Below, piece after piece: positions 1 through 8,795 of a stretch of 49,508 bases of DNA (the first letter of the stretch is position 1; each line of letters begins with the position of its first letter). The stretch is from Natrialba hulunbeirensis JCM 10989 (GTDB lineage Archaea > Halobacteriota > Halobacteria > Halobacteriales > Natrialbaceae). The DNA is taken from NCBI RefSeq assembly GCF_000337575.1, contig NZ_AOIM01000041.1, positions 358,276 to 407,783 on the forward strand, written 5' to 3'. The translations under genes and the position numbers were made by a program. The notes below the pieces were generated by a model, which had not been told where the DNA came from, made no database searches, and saw nothing but the letters and a program-made list of their open reading frames with translations.

Positions 1-2152
1 AGAGCTCGCTGTCCTCGGGCAACGTCGCGACGATCCAGTCGTTCGGATAGTACGACTCGTCGAGCCCCGCATCCTCGAACTCGGCCTCGAAAAGCTGCCG
101 GCGGTAGTGGTCGAACCAGCGGGCGAACACGAGCGCGCCGCGAGAGTCGCGGTCCATCCGGAAGTCCCAGTCTGCGAGCACAGCTGCTGTGTCGTCGAAC
201 TCGTCCGTCTCGTTCTCTGCGAGCGCGTCGAGCAGCTCCGGCACGAGCTGTTCAGCGCGCCCGTCGTACGTATCGTTCTGCAGCTCGCGATGGAAGTCGA
301 GGTCCGTCGGCTCGCCGCGCTCGAGTTGCTCGTCGAGGCGGTCGTAAATCCGTTCGCCGCGGTAGGGACTCGCATAGGCGACGCCAACGTAGTGTTCCGG
401 GTCATCAGCCACGCGCTGGTTGGCCGTCGCGAGCACGTCCGGATCGATCGCGTGCGGCTTCTCCTCGAAGGGGACGAAGCCGTCCCACGACGAGTCGCCG
501 AACGGCGTAAAGCCCTCCCACTCGCCCTCGCCCGCGGAGCCGTCGAAGATCCGGTTTCCGGCCACCGGCTCGCCGTCAACCTCCCGAATCGGGAGTTTGC
601 CGGTCGCGTAGTACATCGTCCGTCCCGCCGCGTCCGCGTAGACGAGATTCTGCGTGGGCAGGTCGAACTTCCGGGTGGACTCGAGTACCTCGTCCAGTCC
701 GTCACTGCGCTCGAACTCGTAGATCGCTTCGGTCGTCCGCGTGGCCGTGTGGCCGGTCCAGGCGACGCCGACGGTCTGGCCCTCGCGCTCGAGGACGGGG
801 CCGTGAACGGTTTTCCGGAGTGTCAGCGTTCGATTCTCGCCGCCTGCAACGGCGATTTCGCGCTCCTCGGTGTCGAACTCGCGCCACTCGCCCTGGTAGC
901 GGTAGCGCTCGCCGTCCTCGTCGATCTCGTACTCGTAGCAGTCGAGTACGTCCGCGCCGACGTTGGTGAACGACCACGTGCCGCTGTCGTTCGCGCCGGT
1001 GATGACGAACGGGACGCCGGGGAAGGTTGCCCCCCGAACCGACGTGTCGGGCGTCTCGACGTGCTGTTCGTACCACAGCGGCGGCGTCATCAGCGTGAGA
1101 TGGGGGTCGTAGGCGACGATCGGGAGCCCGCTTTCGGTGTGGTCGCCGGAGACGACCCAGCTGTTCGAGCCGACGCCGGGCGGTGACTCGAACTGCGAGA
1201 GCCAACCGGTTAGTGCTGGACCGATGCTGGCGGTAGTGTTCGTGTCGGTTTCGCTGTCCCCGTGTGCGGTGTCACCAGCAGAACCAGCGGAATCAGTGGA
1301 ATCTGTGGAATCTGTGGAATCAACGGAATCAGCGAAATCAGTAGAACCGGCAGAACCAGACTGCGGCGCAGTCGCCGTCGACACAGAACCGATCCCAGCG
1401 GATTCGTCCTCGCCAGTGTCTCCCTCACCGTTCTCGTCCAGCCGATCTGCGTCGATCTCCTCCCGGAGAATCGGCACGTCGTGATCCAATCGATCCGGAT
1501 ACAGTGCAGCCACAACATCGTCACCGAGGCGCTCCGCAATCAGCGCCTCGCGGAGCTCGCCGAAATTGCCCGTCAGATCCCACGAAATCTGCTTCTCCAT
1601 CAGCATCGAGTCCACCGGCGTCCACGGCTCGGGCTCAGCGCCGAGCAGTTCGAACTCGAGTGGCAGCTGCTCGTTTTCGATCACCGCGTTGACGCCGTCG
1701 GCGTAGGCCTCGACCAGCGGGCCGGCGGGCGTGTCGGCGACGTGCTCCCAGGTGGCCTCGGCTGCGCCGGCAAAGTCCATGGCGACGTGGAACTCGTCGT
1801 CTGCGAGCATGGCTTCGCCGACGAGTTCGGAGACCTGCCCGCGCATGACTCGTCGCTGCAGGTCGAGCTGGAAGAGGCGGTCGAAGGCCTGCGCGTAGCC
1901 GACGGCGAAGTAAGCCGCTTCCTCGTCGTCGGCGCTGATCGTCGGCACGCCATACTCGTCGTAGCGGATGCTGGCCTCGCCGTGGGGACTCTTGACGGTT
2001 TCTGGGAGCGTGCGGTCGGCCGCGTCCCAGGCGTCGCCCGACAGCGGGGCGAACTGGTCGAGGAGGTCGTGGGCGTCGGTCAGCGCCAGCCCACCGACAC
2101 CGGCGGCGAGCACCCCGGCGAGAACGGTTCGCCGTGTGGTATCGTTCGTCAC
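1..2152 (-). CDS. Penicillin acylase family Ntn-hydrolase, 3' end cut by window edge
   Basis: The frame opens with GTG at 2152 and runs off the left edge, so the C-terminus is missing. The N-terminus reads TNDTTRRTVLAGVLAAGVGG, a twin-arginine (Tat) signal, so export is likely. Family features are present: an alpha-chain region, a low-complexity spacer (Ser/Asp/Thr repeats, about 1280-1345), then SNSWVVSG, whose first Ser (about residue 329, codon 1166-1168) fits the autocatalytically exposed N-terminal nucleophile of the beta chain. Members hydrolyse amide bonds of penicillins, acyl-homoserine lactones or other N-acyl compounds; the substrate here cannot be told. It is divergent from an HxlR regulator, which could control it (inference). 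The GTG start is supported by a TATA-like box about 28 bp upstream. Confidence 0.9.
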   Translation of the reverse strand, partial: MTNDTTRRTVLAGVLAAGVGGLALTDAHDLLDQFAPLSGDAWDAADRTLPETVKSPHGEASIRYDEYGVPTISADDEEAAYFAVGYAQAFDRLFQLDLQRRVMRGQVSELVGEAMLADDEFHVAMDFAGAAEATWEHVADTPAGPLVEAYADGVNAVIENEQLPLEFELLGAEPEPWTPVDSMLMEKQISWDLTGNFGELREALIAERLGDDVVAALYPDRLDHDVPILREEIDADRLDENGEGDTGEDESAGIGSVSTATAPQSGSAGSTDFADSVDSTDSTDSTDSAGSAGDTAHGDSETDTNTTASIGPALTGWLSQFESPPGVGSNSWVVSGDHTESGLPIVAYDPHLTLMTPPLWYEQHVETPDTSVRGATFPGVPFVITGANDSGTWSFTNVGADVLDCYEYEIDEDGERYRYQGEWREFDTEEREIAVAGGENRTLTLRKTVHGPVLEREGQTVGVAWTGHTATRTTEAIYEFERSDGLDEVLESTRKFDLPTQNLVYADAAGRTMYYATGKLPIREVDGEPVAGNRIFDGSAGEGEWEGFTPFGDSSWDGFVPFEEKPHAIDPDVLATANQRVADDPEHYVGVAYASPYRGERIYDRLDEQLERGEPTDLDFHRELQNDTYDGRAEQLVPELLDALAENETDEFDDTAAVLADWDFRMDRDSRGALVFARWFDHYRRQLFEAEFEDAGLDESYYPNDWIVATLPEDSEL

Positions 2153-2163
2153 TAGCCGACACC

Positions 2164-2183
2164 TGTTCCCCGGAACACATAAA
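2164..2183 (-). promoter_or_regulatory. Leaderless promoter with overlapping dyad for the penicillin acylase gene
   Basis: On the minus strand a TTTATG box (2177-2183) lies 25-31 bp before the GTG start at 2152, as expected for a leaderless haloarchaeal transcript. Directly downstream of it is a perfect 6-bp inverted repeat, TGTTCC / GGAACA with a 2-bp spacer (2164-2177). A protein bound there would block RNA polymerase, so it is a candidate operator, possibly for the divergent HxlR regulator. This is inference from position and symmetry. Confidence 0.5.
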
Positions 2184-2331
2184 CCGTCCTGTTGTTGTCG
2201 CCCCGCTGTGTGCTGTGTCGTGCGTCAGGTGCTGCTCGATAGCGGGGCGAACACGACGGGAGAATAACACAACGTTAGCTGGTTCGTTTCCGAACTGCTA
2301 TGGGGGGCCAGTGTGTACGAACAGTCGAACG

Positions 2332-2685
2332 ATGTCATCGCCCCAAACGAAGACCCGCGACGTAGACGCCAATGCGTGCCCCGTTATCCAGTCACTCGAA
2401 CAGATCGGCTCGCAGTGGCGACTGGCCGTCCTCCACGAGCTACTCGTCGGCGAACAGCGTTTCAACGAGCTCAAGCGCTCGACTGGCGCGAACGCGCGGA
2501 CGCTCTCGCGCGTCCTGGACGACCTCGGCGAGATGGGGTTCGTCGAGCGCCGCATCGAGGAAGACGCCCCCATCGCGACTTACTACAGCCTCACCGACAA
2601 GGGCGAGTCACTCGAGCCGGTGTTCGACGAAATCGAGTGCTGGGCGGGGAGCTGGCTCGATGAGGACGTGTTGACCCGGGAGTAA
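2332..2685 (+). CDS. HxlR-family winged-helix transcriptional regulator
   Basis: The product is 117 residues, a normal length for HxlR. It has the family signature near the N-terminus: Cys16-Pro-Val, then an IGSQW motif, followed by the winged helix with NELKRSTGANARTLSRVL as the probable DNA-reading segment, and a wing ending in YYSLTDKG. HxlR proteins usually act as dimers that repress or activate an adjacent, often divergent gene in response to thiol or electrophile stress or small ligands. The ATG at 2332 is chosen because the family homology starts within 15 residues of it; upstream in-frame codons encode unrelated sequence. The neighbour on the other strand is the penicillin acylase gene. 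Confidence 0.9.
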   Translation: MSSPQTKTRDVDANACPVIQSLEQIGSQWRLAVLHELLVGEQRFNELKRSTGANARTLSRVLDDLGEMGFVERRIEEDAPIATYYSLTDKGESLEPVFDEIECWAGSWLDEDVLTRE

Positions 2686-2777
2686 GGTTGTCGGGAACGA
2701 ACGAGAGAGTCGAACGTACGTTTTTGACTGCGTGAAACAGTCAGGAGACACCGCTCATCCGATCTGATCCGATCCGA

Positions 2778-3224
2778 TTAGTCGTCCAGATCCAGTTCCA
2801 CAAGCTGCAGCGACCGGTCGAGATGACAGACCTCGTGTGGCGGATCGCCGAGAATCTCGCTAATCCGGTGTTCCTCGTCGAACGCTACGCCATCGGGCTC
2901 GCAGAACTCGTGGCTCGGACACTCGACATACGGACACGGCCCCGAGAGGGTCGTCTTGCTCCCGGCGAACGAGCCCTTGCTCGGGATATTCGCGCGCACG
3001 GACGCCGGTTCGACCTCGACAGCGCGGACGCCGCCGTCGTGCATGGCACACTCAAGTGTCTGTGCGTTTTCGCGGACAGCAGTAACGCGGTATTTGGTGC
3101 CGATATCGAGGTTGAGACACTGGCTCCGGTAGGGACAACCCGCGCAGCCGTCGGCCTCGCCTTCGTAGACGAATTCGGTTCCCGGCTCGGCGAGGCGGGA
3201 GCCGATAAGCGTGACGGTGGTCAT
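2778..3224 (-). CDS. UPF0179 family cysteine-rich protein
   Basis: A 148-residue protein recognised as the archaeal UPF0179 family, whose function is not established. It opens with MTTVTLIGSRLAEPGTEFVY and carries eight cysteines in two groups: CAGCPYRSQC, then a lone Cys near residue 59, and CPYVECPSHEFC, then a final Cys near the C-terminus. That spacing suggests two metal or Fe-S sites (inference). It is a soluble cytoplasmic protein with no signal peptide. It converges with the HxlR gene across about 90 bp and is followed on the same strand by nothing obviously co-transcribed. Confidence 0.85.
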   Translation of the reverse strand: MTTVTLIGSRLAEPGTEFVYEGEADGCAGCPYRSQCLNLDIGTKYRVTAVRENAQTLECAMHDGGVRAVEVEPASVRANIPSKGSFAGSKTTLSGPCPYVECPSHEFCEPDGVAFDEEHRISEILGDPPHEVCHLDRSLQLVELDLDD

Positions 3225-3276
3225 ACCGTGGAGTACTCACCACTCGCGGTTAAGCCTCACGTCACTGGGGAGACCC

Positions 3277-3699
3277 CTATTCCGGATCATCTGGCGTGGA
3301 CGATCCACGGCCGGTAAGCTCGTCTAACCGCTCGAAGTAGTGCTCTCGCGGCACCTGGTAGCATGCACGGTAGTCGACCTCACCGGCGTCGAACTGCTCG
3401 GCGAGGTCGATCGCCGCCGTGAGTGCCTCGGTCCGGGTCGGAAAGTTAGTGCCGCCCTCGAGTGTCACCTCGGGTTCGAGATAGAACGTGACGTACCAGT
3501 CGGTCCGACCCGTCGTATCACTCGGGTTCTGTCCCGGACGACGGGTTCGCTTGCCGTGCGTAAGGTACAGCGTCGGCAAACAGGGGGCAGGGAAGTCGTC
3601 GCCGTTGAACACGTCGGGTCGGTAGGCGAGAACGAGCCGACCGTCCTCGCCCTCGGACCAGACGGTCCAGGACTCCGGCAGGGACTCGAGTGCGGTCAT
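3277..3699 (-). CDS. Haloarchaeal conserved protein, DUF5820-like
   Basis: The product is about 140 residues if translation starts at MTALESLPESW (3699). The frame extends 20 codons further upstream, but the family-like sequence begins at the later Met. It contains WTVWSEGEDGRLVLAYRPDVF and LPTLYLTHGKRTRRPG, which I associate with a haloarchaea-specific family of unknown function (DUF5820). No membrane segment, signal peptide or catalytic motif is visible. It lies upstream of the UPF0179 gene on the same strand with a 52-bp gap, so the two may share a transcript. The family name is from memory and less certain than the reading frame. Confidence 0.75.
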   Translation of the reverse strand: MTALESLPESWTVWSEGEDGRLVLAYRPDVFNGDDFPAPCLPTLYLTHGKRTRRPGQNPSDTTGRTDWYVTFYLEPEVTLEGGTNFPTRTEALTAAIDLAEQFDAGEVDYRACYQVPREHYFERLDELTGRGSSTPDDPE

Positions 3700-4407
3700 G
3701 GCTGCAGGTTGGTGAAGCGTCCCTAAAGGCTCGTCGTGATCCTCGAGGATGTGGGGCAAAGCGGGGGCTGTCGACTGGAATTCTCAGCCGGTGCGATAGA
3801 TCCAGAAACACATAGTGGCGAACGTATCACCGTTTCTAGGAGAGCGCGCGCGAGCAAACCACGGTAATGCAGGCCGGGAATTTACATCGATACTCACGAA
3901 ATGAGTGCCGTGGTATCAGTTGGCAGCGCCGCGTATCGGTACAAATTGCCGCTAATCCACTCCTGACAAATATCTTTTGGGGCCAACGTTAAGTACCTGG
4001 ATTACTCACTCATTAAATACTATCGGTATCCGTCCACTGGACCGATTTACCCCACGCCCGACCGTGGAACGCCGTCGTGCGAGACTCCAGACACAGTCGT
4101 CTCGCACTGGTGCGTGGTGGGTGTTCGCACATGACACAACAGACCGTCGTCGCCGACGCTCGTCCGAACGCGCCCTCGCCGAGAGACCCCGTCTCGGTCT
4201 GGAGGGAACCCACGAGAGTCACCCGCGGATCGGCTGTGACTGGCAGTCGAGCCGTCGATGAGCCTCCGATGCAGGACCCACGCTGTTTCGTCGCCTCGTG
4301 CGTTTGCGAGAGCGCTCACAGGTGCGATCACGGATCGACACCGACACCGACACTGACGACCGACGAACGCGACCCAATCGACGGGGATCCACAACTGGCA
4401 AGATAAC
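3700..4407 (+). promoter_or_regulatory. Gene-free spacer holding the promoter and structured leader of the prkA operon
   Basis: No convincing gene lies in these 708 bp. TATA-like sites occur in 3968-4018 (AAATATCTTTT, then ATTAAATACT at about 4011-4020). None sits the usual 27 bp before the prkA ATG at 4408, so the mRNA probably has a leader of about 370 nt. The leader can form two perfect hairpins: GTGCGAGAC (4077-4085) with GTCTCGCAC (4099-4107), and CCGAGA (4179-4184) with TCTCGG (4192-4197). A 109-codon open frame (4077-4406) ends one base before prkA, but its composition does not look like a protein and I do not call it a gene. Confidence 0.5.
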
Positions 4408-6480
4408 ATGACTGGTGACATCGAGACGCTCGAGGACCTCAGCGCGGAGTACAAGGAATCGATGCCCGCAGACCTGCGGGAGACCAAATCCTTCGACTGG
4501 TATCTAGAGGAGGTGTACGCAGACCCCAAGGTGACCCGCAACGCCCACCAGCGCGTTGCGGATATGTTCGACTACTACGGCACCACCTACGACGAAACAG
4601 AGGGTGTCGTCGAGTACCAGCTAGCGAGTGAAGACCCGCTAAACGACGGTGAGAACACCTTCTACGGGAAAGTCATTCATCAATCGATTCACGAATTTGT
4701 GAACAAGGTGAAATCGGGTGCTCGCCGTCTGGGTCCCGAGCGGCGTATCAAACTCCTGCTCGGCCCGGTCGGTTCGGGCAAATCCCACTTCGACAAGCAG
4801 GTGCGGGAGTACTTCGAGGACTACACGCTCCGCGAGGAGGGCCGGATGTACACCTTCCGCTGGACGAACCTCTGTGACGTCATCAAAGACCAGGATCCAG
4901 CCGACGACACCGTTCGCTCGCCGATGAATCAGGATCCGCTCGTCCTCCTGCCACGCGAGCAGCGCCAGCGCGTGATCGACGACATCAACGAGCGCCTCGA
5001 CGCACCCTATACGATCCAGAACGAGCAATCGCTCGACCCCGAGAGCGAGTTCTATATGGACAGGCTGCTCGCCTACTACGACGACGACCTCCAGCAGGTG
5101 CTGGAGAACCACGTCGAGATCATCCGCTTCGTCGCCGACGAGAACAAGCGCCAGGGCCTGGAGACGTTCGAGCCCAAGGACAAGAAGAATCAGGACGAGA
5201 CCGAACTCACTGGCGACGTCAACTACTCGAAGATCGCCATCTACGGCGAGTCCGACCCGCGGGCGTTCGACTATTCAGGGGCGTTCTGTAACGCGAACCG
5301 TGGGATCTTCAGCGGGGAAGAACTGCTCAAACTCCAGCGGGAGTTCCTCTACGACTTCCTGCACGCCACCCAGGAGCAGACGATCAAGCCGAAGAACAAC
5401 CCCCGCATCGACATCGACCAGGTGATCGTCGGCCGGACGAACATGCCCGAGTACAAGGACAAGAAGGGCGACGAGAAGATGGAGGCGTTCAACGACCGCA
5501 CGAAGCGGATCGACTTCCCGTACGTCCTCTCCTACGAGGACGAGTCGATGATCTACGAGAAGATGCTGAACAACGCCGACGTACCGGACATCAACGTCGA
5601 ACCCCACACGCTCGAGATGGCTGGCCTCTTTGGCGTCCTCACCCGGATCGAGGAACCCGACGCGGAGACTGTCGACCTCCTCTCGAAGGCGAAAGCGTAC
5701 AACGGCGAGATCGACGAGGGCGACGATATCGACATCAAAAAGCTCCGCGACGAAGCCGAGCAGAAGGCGGAGATCGGTGAGGGCATGGTCGGCGTCTCGC
5801 CCCGGTTTATCGGCGACGAGATCGCGGAGGCGATCATGGACTCCAAACACCGCTCCCGGGGCTTCCTCTCGCCGCTGACGGTGTTCAACTTCTTCGAGGA
5901 GAACTTAGAGCACCACGGCTCCATCCCCGAGGACAACTTCGAGACGTACTACCGCTACTTAGAGACAGTCCGCGAGGAGTACAAAGAACGCGCCATCGAG
6001 GACGTGCGCCACGCACTTGCCTACGATCTGGACGAGATCCAGCGCCAGGGCGAGAAGTACATGGACCACGTAATGGCCTACATCGACGACGACACGATCG
6101 AGGACGAACTCACCGGCCGCGAACAGGAACCCGACGAGACCTTCCTCCGCTCGGTCGAGGAGAAACTCGACATCCCCGAAGACCGCAAGGAGGACTTCCG
6201 ACAGGAGGTCTCGAACTGGGTCAGCCGCCGTGCTCGCGAGGGCGAAGCGTTCAACCCACAGGACAACGAGCGCCTGCGCCGTGCCTTGGAACGCAAACTC
6301 TGGGAGGACAAGAAGCACAACATCAACTTCTCCGCGCTGGTGTCGGCCAACGAGTTCGACGACGACGAACGCTCCGCCTGGATCGACGCGCTGATGGAAC
6401 AGGGCTACTCCGAGGACGGCGCCAAGGAGGTACTCGAGTTCGCCGGCGCGGAGGTCGCCAAGGCAGAGATGGAAGACTAA
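4408..6480 (+). CDS. prkA: PrkA-type AAA+ serine kinase/protease-like protein, first paralogue
   Basis: A 690-residue PrkA family protein. A Walker A motif, GPVGSGKS, is at residues 119-126. The family segment NRGIFSGEEL follows, then HATQEQTIKPKNN, a sensor-like VIVGRTNMPEY and RIDFPYVLSYEDESMIYEKML. The C-terminal third is the PrkA kinase-like domain. PrkA proteins (E. coli YeaG, Bacillus PrkA) were named protein kinases, and an AAA+ protease activity has been reported for the Bacillus protein. They act in starvation, stress or sporulation programmes together with YeaH and SpoVR. It is the first of four genes on this strand; the next starts 1 bp after its stop codon, so translational coupling is likely. 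Confidence 0.93.
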   Translation: MTGDIETLEDLSAEYKESMPADLRETKSFDWYLEEVYADPKVTRNAHQRVADMFDYYGTTYDETEGVVEYQLASEDPLNDGENTFYGKVIHQSIHEFVNKVKSGARRLGPERRIKLLLGPVGSGKSHFDKQVREYFEDYTLREEGRMYTFRWTNLCDVIKDQDPADDTVRSPMNQDPLVLLPREQRQRVIDDINERLDAPYTIQNEQSLDPESEFYMDRLLAYYDDDLQQVLENHVEIIRFVADENKRQGLETFEPKDKKNQDETELTGDVNYSKIAIYGESDPRAFDYSGAFCNANRGIFSGEELLKLQREFLYDFLHATQEQTIKPKNNPRIDIDQVIVGRTNMPEYKDKKGDEKMEAFNDRTKRIDFPYVLSYEDESMIYEKMLNNADVPDINVEPHTLEMAGLFGVLTRIEEPDAETVDLLSKAKAYNGEIDEGDDIDIKKLRDEAEQKAEIGEGMVGVSPRFIGDEIAEAIMDSKHRSRGFLSPLTVFNFFEENLEHHGSIPEDNFETYYRYLETVREEYKERAIEDVRHALAYDLDEIQRQGEKYMDHVMAYIDDDTIEDELTGREQEPDETFLRSVEEKLDIPEDRKEDFRQEVSNWVSRRAREGEAFNPQDNERLRRALERKLWEDKKHNINFSALVSANEFDDDERSAWIDALMEQGYSEDGAKEVLEFAGAEVAKAEMED

Positions 6481-6481
6481 T

Positions 6482-8767
6482 ATGACCGGACACGACTACG
6501 TCACCGAGGCCGACCGGGAACTCGAGGAGACCTACGAGGAGCCGATGGCGCTCGCGGCGTACGTCGACCGAATCTTCGAGAATCCGACGATCGCCTCTCA
6601 CGCTTCGAAGTACCTGCTCGAGGCGATCGAAGCGGCCGGTACCCGCACGGTAGTCGAGGAAGGTGAGGAGAAGGAGCGCTACCGCTTCTTCGACGATCCG
6701 CACAACGACGGCGAGCACGCCATCCTGGGCAACACGGAGGTGTTGAACGGCTTCGTCGACGATCTCCGCTCGATCGCCGCCGGCCGGGCGAAAGACGAGA
6801 AGATCATCTGGTTCGAGGGGCCGACCGCGACGGGCAAGTCCGAACTCAAGCGCTGTCTCGTCAACGGGCTCCGGGAGTACTCGAAGACGCCAGAGGGGCG
6901 TCGGTACACCATCGAGTGGAACGTCGCGACCGCCGAGACGAGCGACCGGAGCCTGAGCTACGGCGTCGACCCGACGGCGGGAGACGACCAGAACTGGTAC
7001 CAGAGCCCGGTCCAGTCCCACCCGTTGTCGGTCTTTCCGGAGCAAGTTCGCTCGCAGGTGCTTGCCGATCTGAACGAGCAACTCGAGGACCACGTTCCGG
7101 TTCGGGTCGACACCGAACTCGATCCGTTCTCGCGGGAGGCCTATGACTTCCTCGAAGAGCGCTACCGCCGGGAGGGAAGCGAGGAACTGTTCTCGGCGAT
7201 TGCAGACAGCGAGCACCTTCGGGTGAAGAACTACGTCGTCGACATCGGGCAGGGCGTCGGCGTCCTGCACTCGGAGGACGAGGGGCGGCCGAAGGAGCGT
7301 CTCGTCGGCTCCTGGATGCACGGCATGCTCCAGGAACTCGACTCGCGCGGACGGAAGAACCCGCAGGCGTTCAGCTACGACGGCGTGCTGTCGCAGGGTA
7401 ACGGCGTCCTCACGATCGTCGAGGATGCCGCCCAGCACGCCGATCTGCTGCAGAAGCTGCTAAACGTTCCCGACGAACAGTCCGTCAAACTGGACAAGGG
7501 CATCGGGATGGACGTCGACACCCAACTACTCATCATCTCGAACCCCGACCTCGAAGCCCAGCTGAATCAGCACGCCGACCGTAACGGCATGGATCCACTG
7601 AAGGCGCTCAAACGTCGGCTCGACAAGCACCGCTTTGGCTATCTGACCAACCTGAGCCTCGAGTCAGAACTTATCCGCCGCGAGCTGACCAACGAGACCG
7701 AGGTCTGGGAGGCCGACAGCTACGACGAACTCGAGGAGCGCATTCGCGAGCCGGTGCGGGCGACGATCAAGGGCCAGGACGGCGAGACGCGAATGCGCGA
7801 GTTCGCCCCGCACGCTATCGAGGCAGCGGCCCTGTACGCCGTCGTGACCCGCCTCGACGAGGAGGACCTGCCGAACGGGCTCGACCTGGTCGACAAGGCA
7901 TTGATCTACGATCAGGGCTACCTGCAGGAGGGCGACACCCGTCGCGAAAAGGACGAGTTCGACTTCGACGACGACGGCCACGACGGCGACCACGGCATTC
8001 CGGTCACCTACACCCGCGATACGCTCGCGGAGTTGCTTCAAACTGAACGGGACCGCCACCACGCCGACCTGGCCGTCGAGGACGTCGTCATGCCCCGCGA
8101 CGTGCTGAACGCGATGGCCGAGGGGATGGCGAACGCACCCGTCTTCTCGACCGGCGAGCGCTCGGAGTTCGAAAACCGCGTCGTCCCGGTCAAGAACTAC
8201 ATCTTCGACCGCCAGGAGTCAGACGTCATCGAGGCTATCATGCACGAAAAACGCGTCGACGAGGAGACCGTCGGCGAGTACGTCGAACAGGTCTACGCCT
8301 GGGAAACCGACGAACCGCTGTACAACGACCGCGGCGAACAGGTCGAACCGGATCCACTGAAGATGAAGCTGTTCGAAATCGAGCATCTCGGTCGGTTCTC
8401 CGAGGACGAGTACCAGGGGAACCTTCCCCGGGAGAGTGTCCGAAACTTCCGCCGCGAGAAGGTGATCACCTCCCTCAATCGTCACGCCTGGGAGCACCGC
8501 GACGAGGACTTCTCGGTGGCCGACGTGGACCTGACGGCGATCCCCGTTATCAAGTCGGTCCTGGAGAGCCACGACTGGGACGACGTGAGTCGGACCTTCG
8601 AGGACTTCGATCCGCGCCAGTGGGACGACCCGCCGAGCGGGACCGAGACGGCGTCCGTCAAGGAGTCGACGATCGACACCTTGGTCTCCGAGTTCGACTA
8701 CTCCGAGGCGTCGGCCGAACTGACCAGCAGACACGTCATGGGACAGGTGAGCTACAGATGGGACTGA
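6482..8767 (+). CDS. PrkA-type AAA+ protein, second diverged paralogue
   Basis: A 761-residue relative of the preceding PrkA. Both start with MTG, an acidic segment and a Walker A motif, here GPTATGKS (residues 113-120). The Walker B-like segment is GNGVLTIVEDA, with a clearer acidic pair than in the first copy, followed by LLIISNPDLEAQL and a long C-terminal PrkA-like region. Overall identity with its neighbour is low. Because the two genes are adjacent and probably translated together, the products could form a mixed AAA+ ring (inference). The ATG is at 6482, right after the TAA of the first gene. Paired PrkA genes with YeaH and SpoVR are, from memory, a common haloarchaeal arrangement. Confidence 0.9.
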   Translation: MTGHDYVTEADRELEETYEEPMALAAYVDRIFENPTIASHASKYLLEAIEAAGTRTVVEEGEEKERYRFFDDPHNDGEHAILGNTEVLNGFVDDLRSIAAGRAKDEKIIWFEGPTATGKSELKRCLVNGLREYSKTPEGRRYTIEWNVATAETSDRSLSYGVDPTAGDDQNWYQSPVQSHPLSVFPEQVRSQVLADLNEQLEDHVPVRVDTELDPFSREAYDFLEERYRREGSEELFSAIADSEHLRVKNYVVDIGQGVGVLHSEDEGRPKERLVGSWMHGMLQELDSRGRKNPQAFSYDGVLSQGNGVLTIVEDAAQHADLLQKLLNVPDEQSVKLDKGIGMDVDTQLLIISNPDLEAQLNQHADRNGMDPLKALKRRLDKHRFGYLTNLSLESELIRRELTNETEVWEADSYDELEERIREPVRATIKGQDGETRMREFAPHAIEAAALYAVVTRLDEEDLPNGLDLVDKALIYDQGYLQEGDTRREKDEFDFDDDGHDGDHGIPVTYTRDTLAELLQTERDRHHADLAVEDVVMPRDVLNAMAEGMANAPVFSTGERSEFENRVVPVKNYIFDRQESDVIEAIMHEKRVDEETVGEYVEQVYAWETDEPLYNDRGEQVEPDPLKMKLFEIEHLGRFSEDEYQGNLPRESVRNFRREKVITSLNRHAWEHRDEDFSVADVDLTAIPVIKSVLESHDWDDVSRTFEDFDPRQWDDPPSGTETASVKESTIDTLVSEFDYSEASAELTSRHVMGQVSYRWD

Positions 8768-8795
8768 CGAGGACGACTGACCGCGAGGTACAATC

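Noticed and set aside
107-1186. Long plus-strand open frame (359 codons) opposite the penicillin acylase gene
   Set aside because: It is the antisense shadow of a gene with clear family motifs; the plus-strand protein shows no recognisable domain.
4077-4406. 109-codon frame ending just before prkA
   Set aside because: Its composition (Arg/Ser/Pro/Cys-rich) is not haloarchaeal and it overlaps both hairpins; more likely a leader than a gene.
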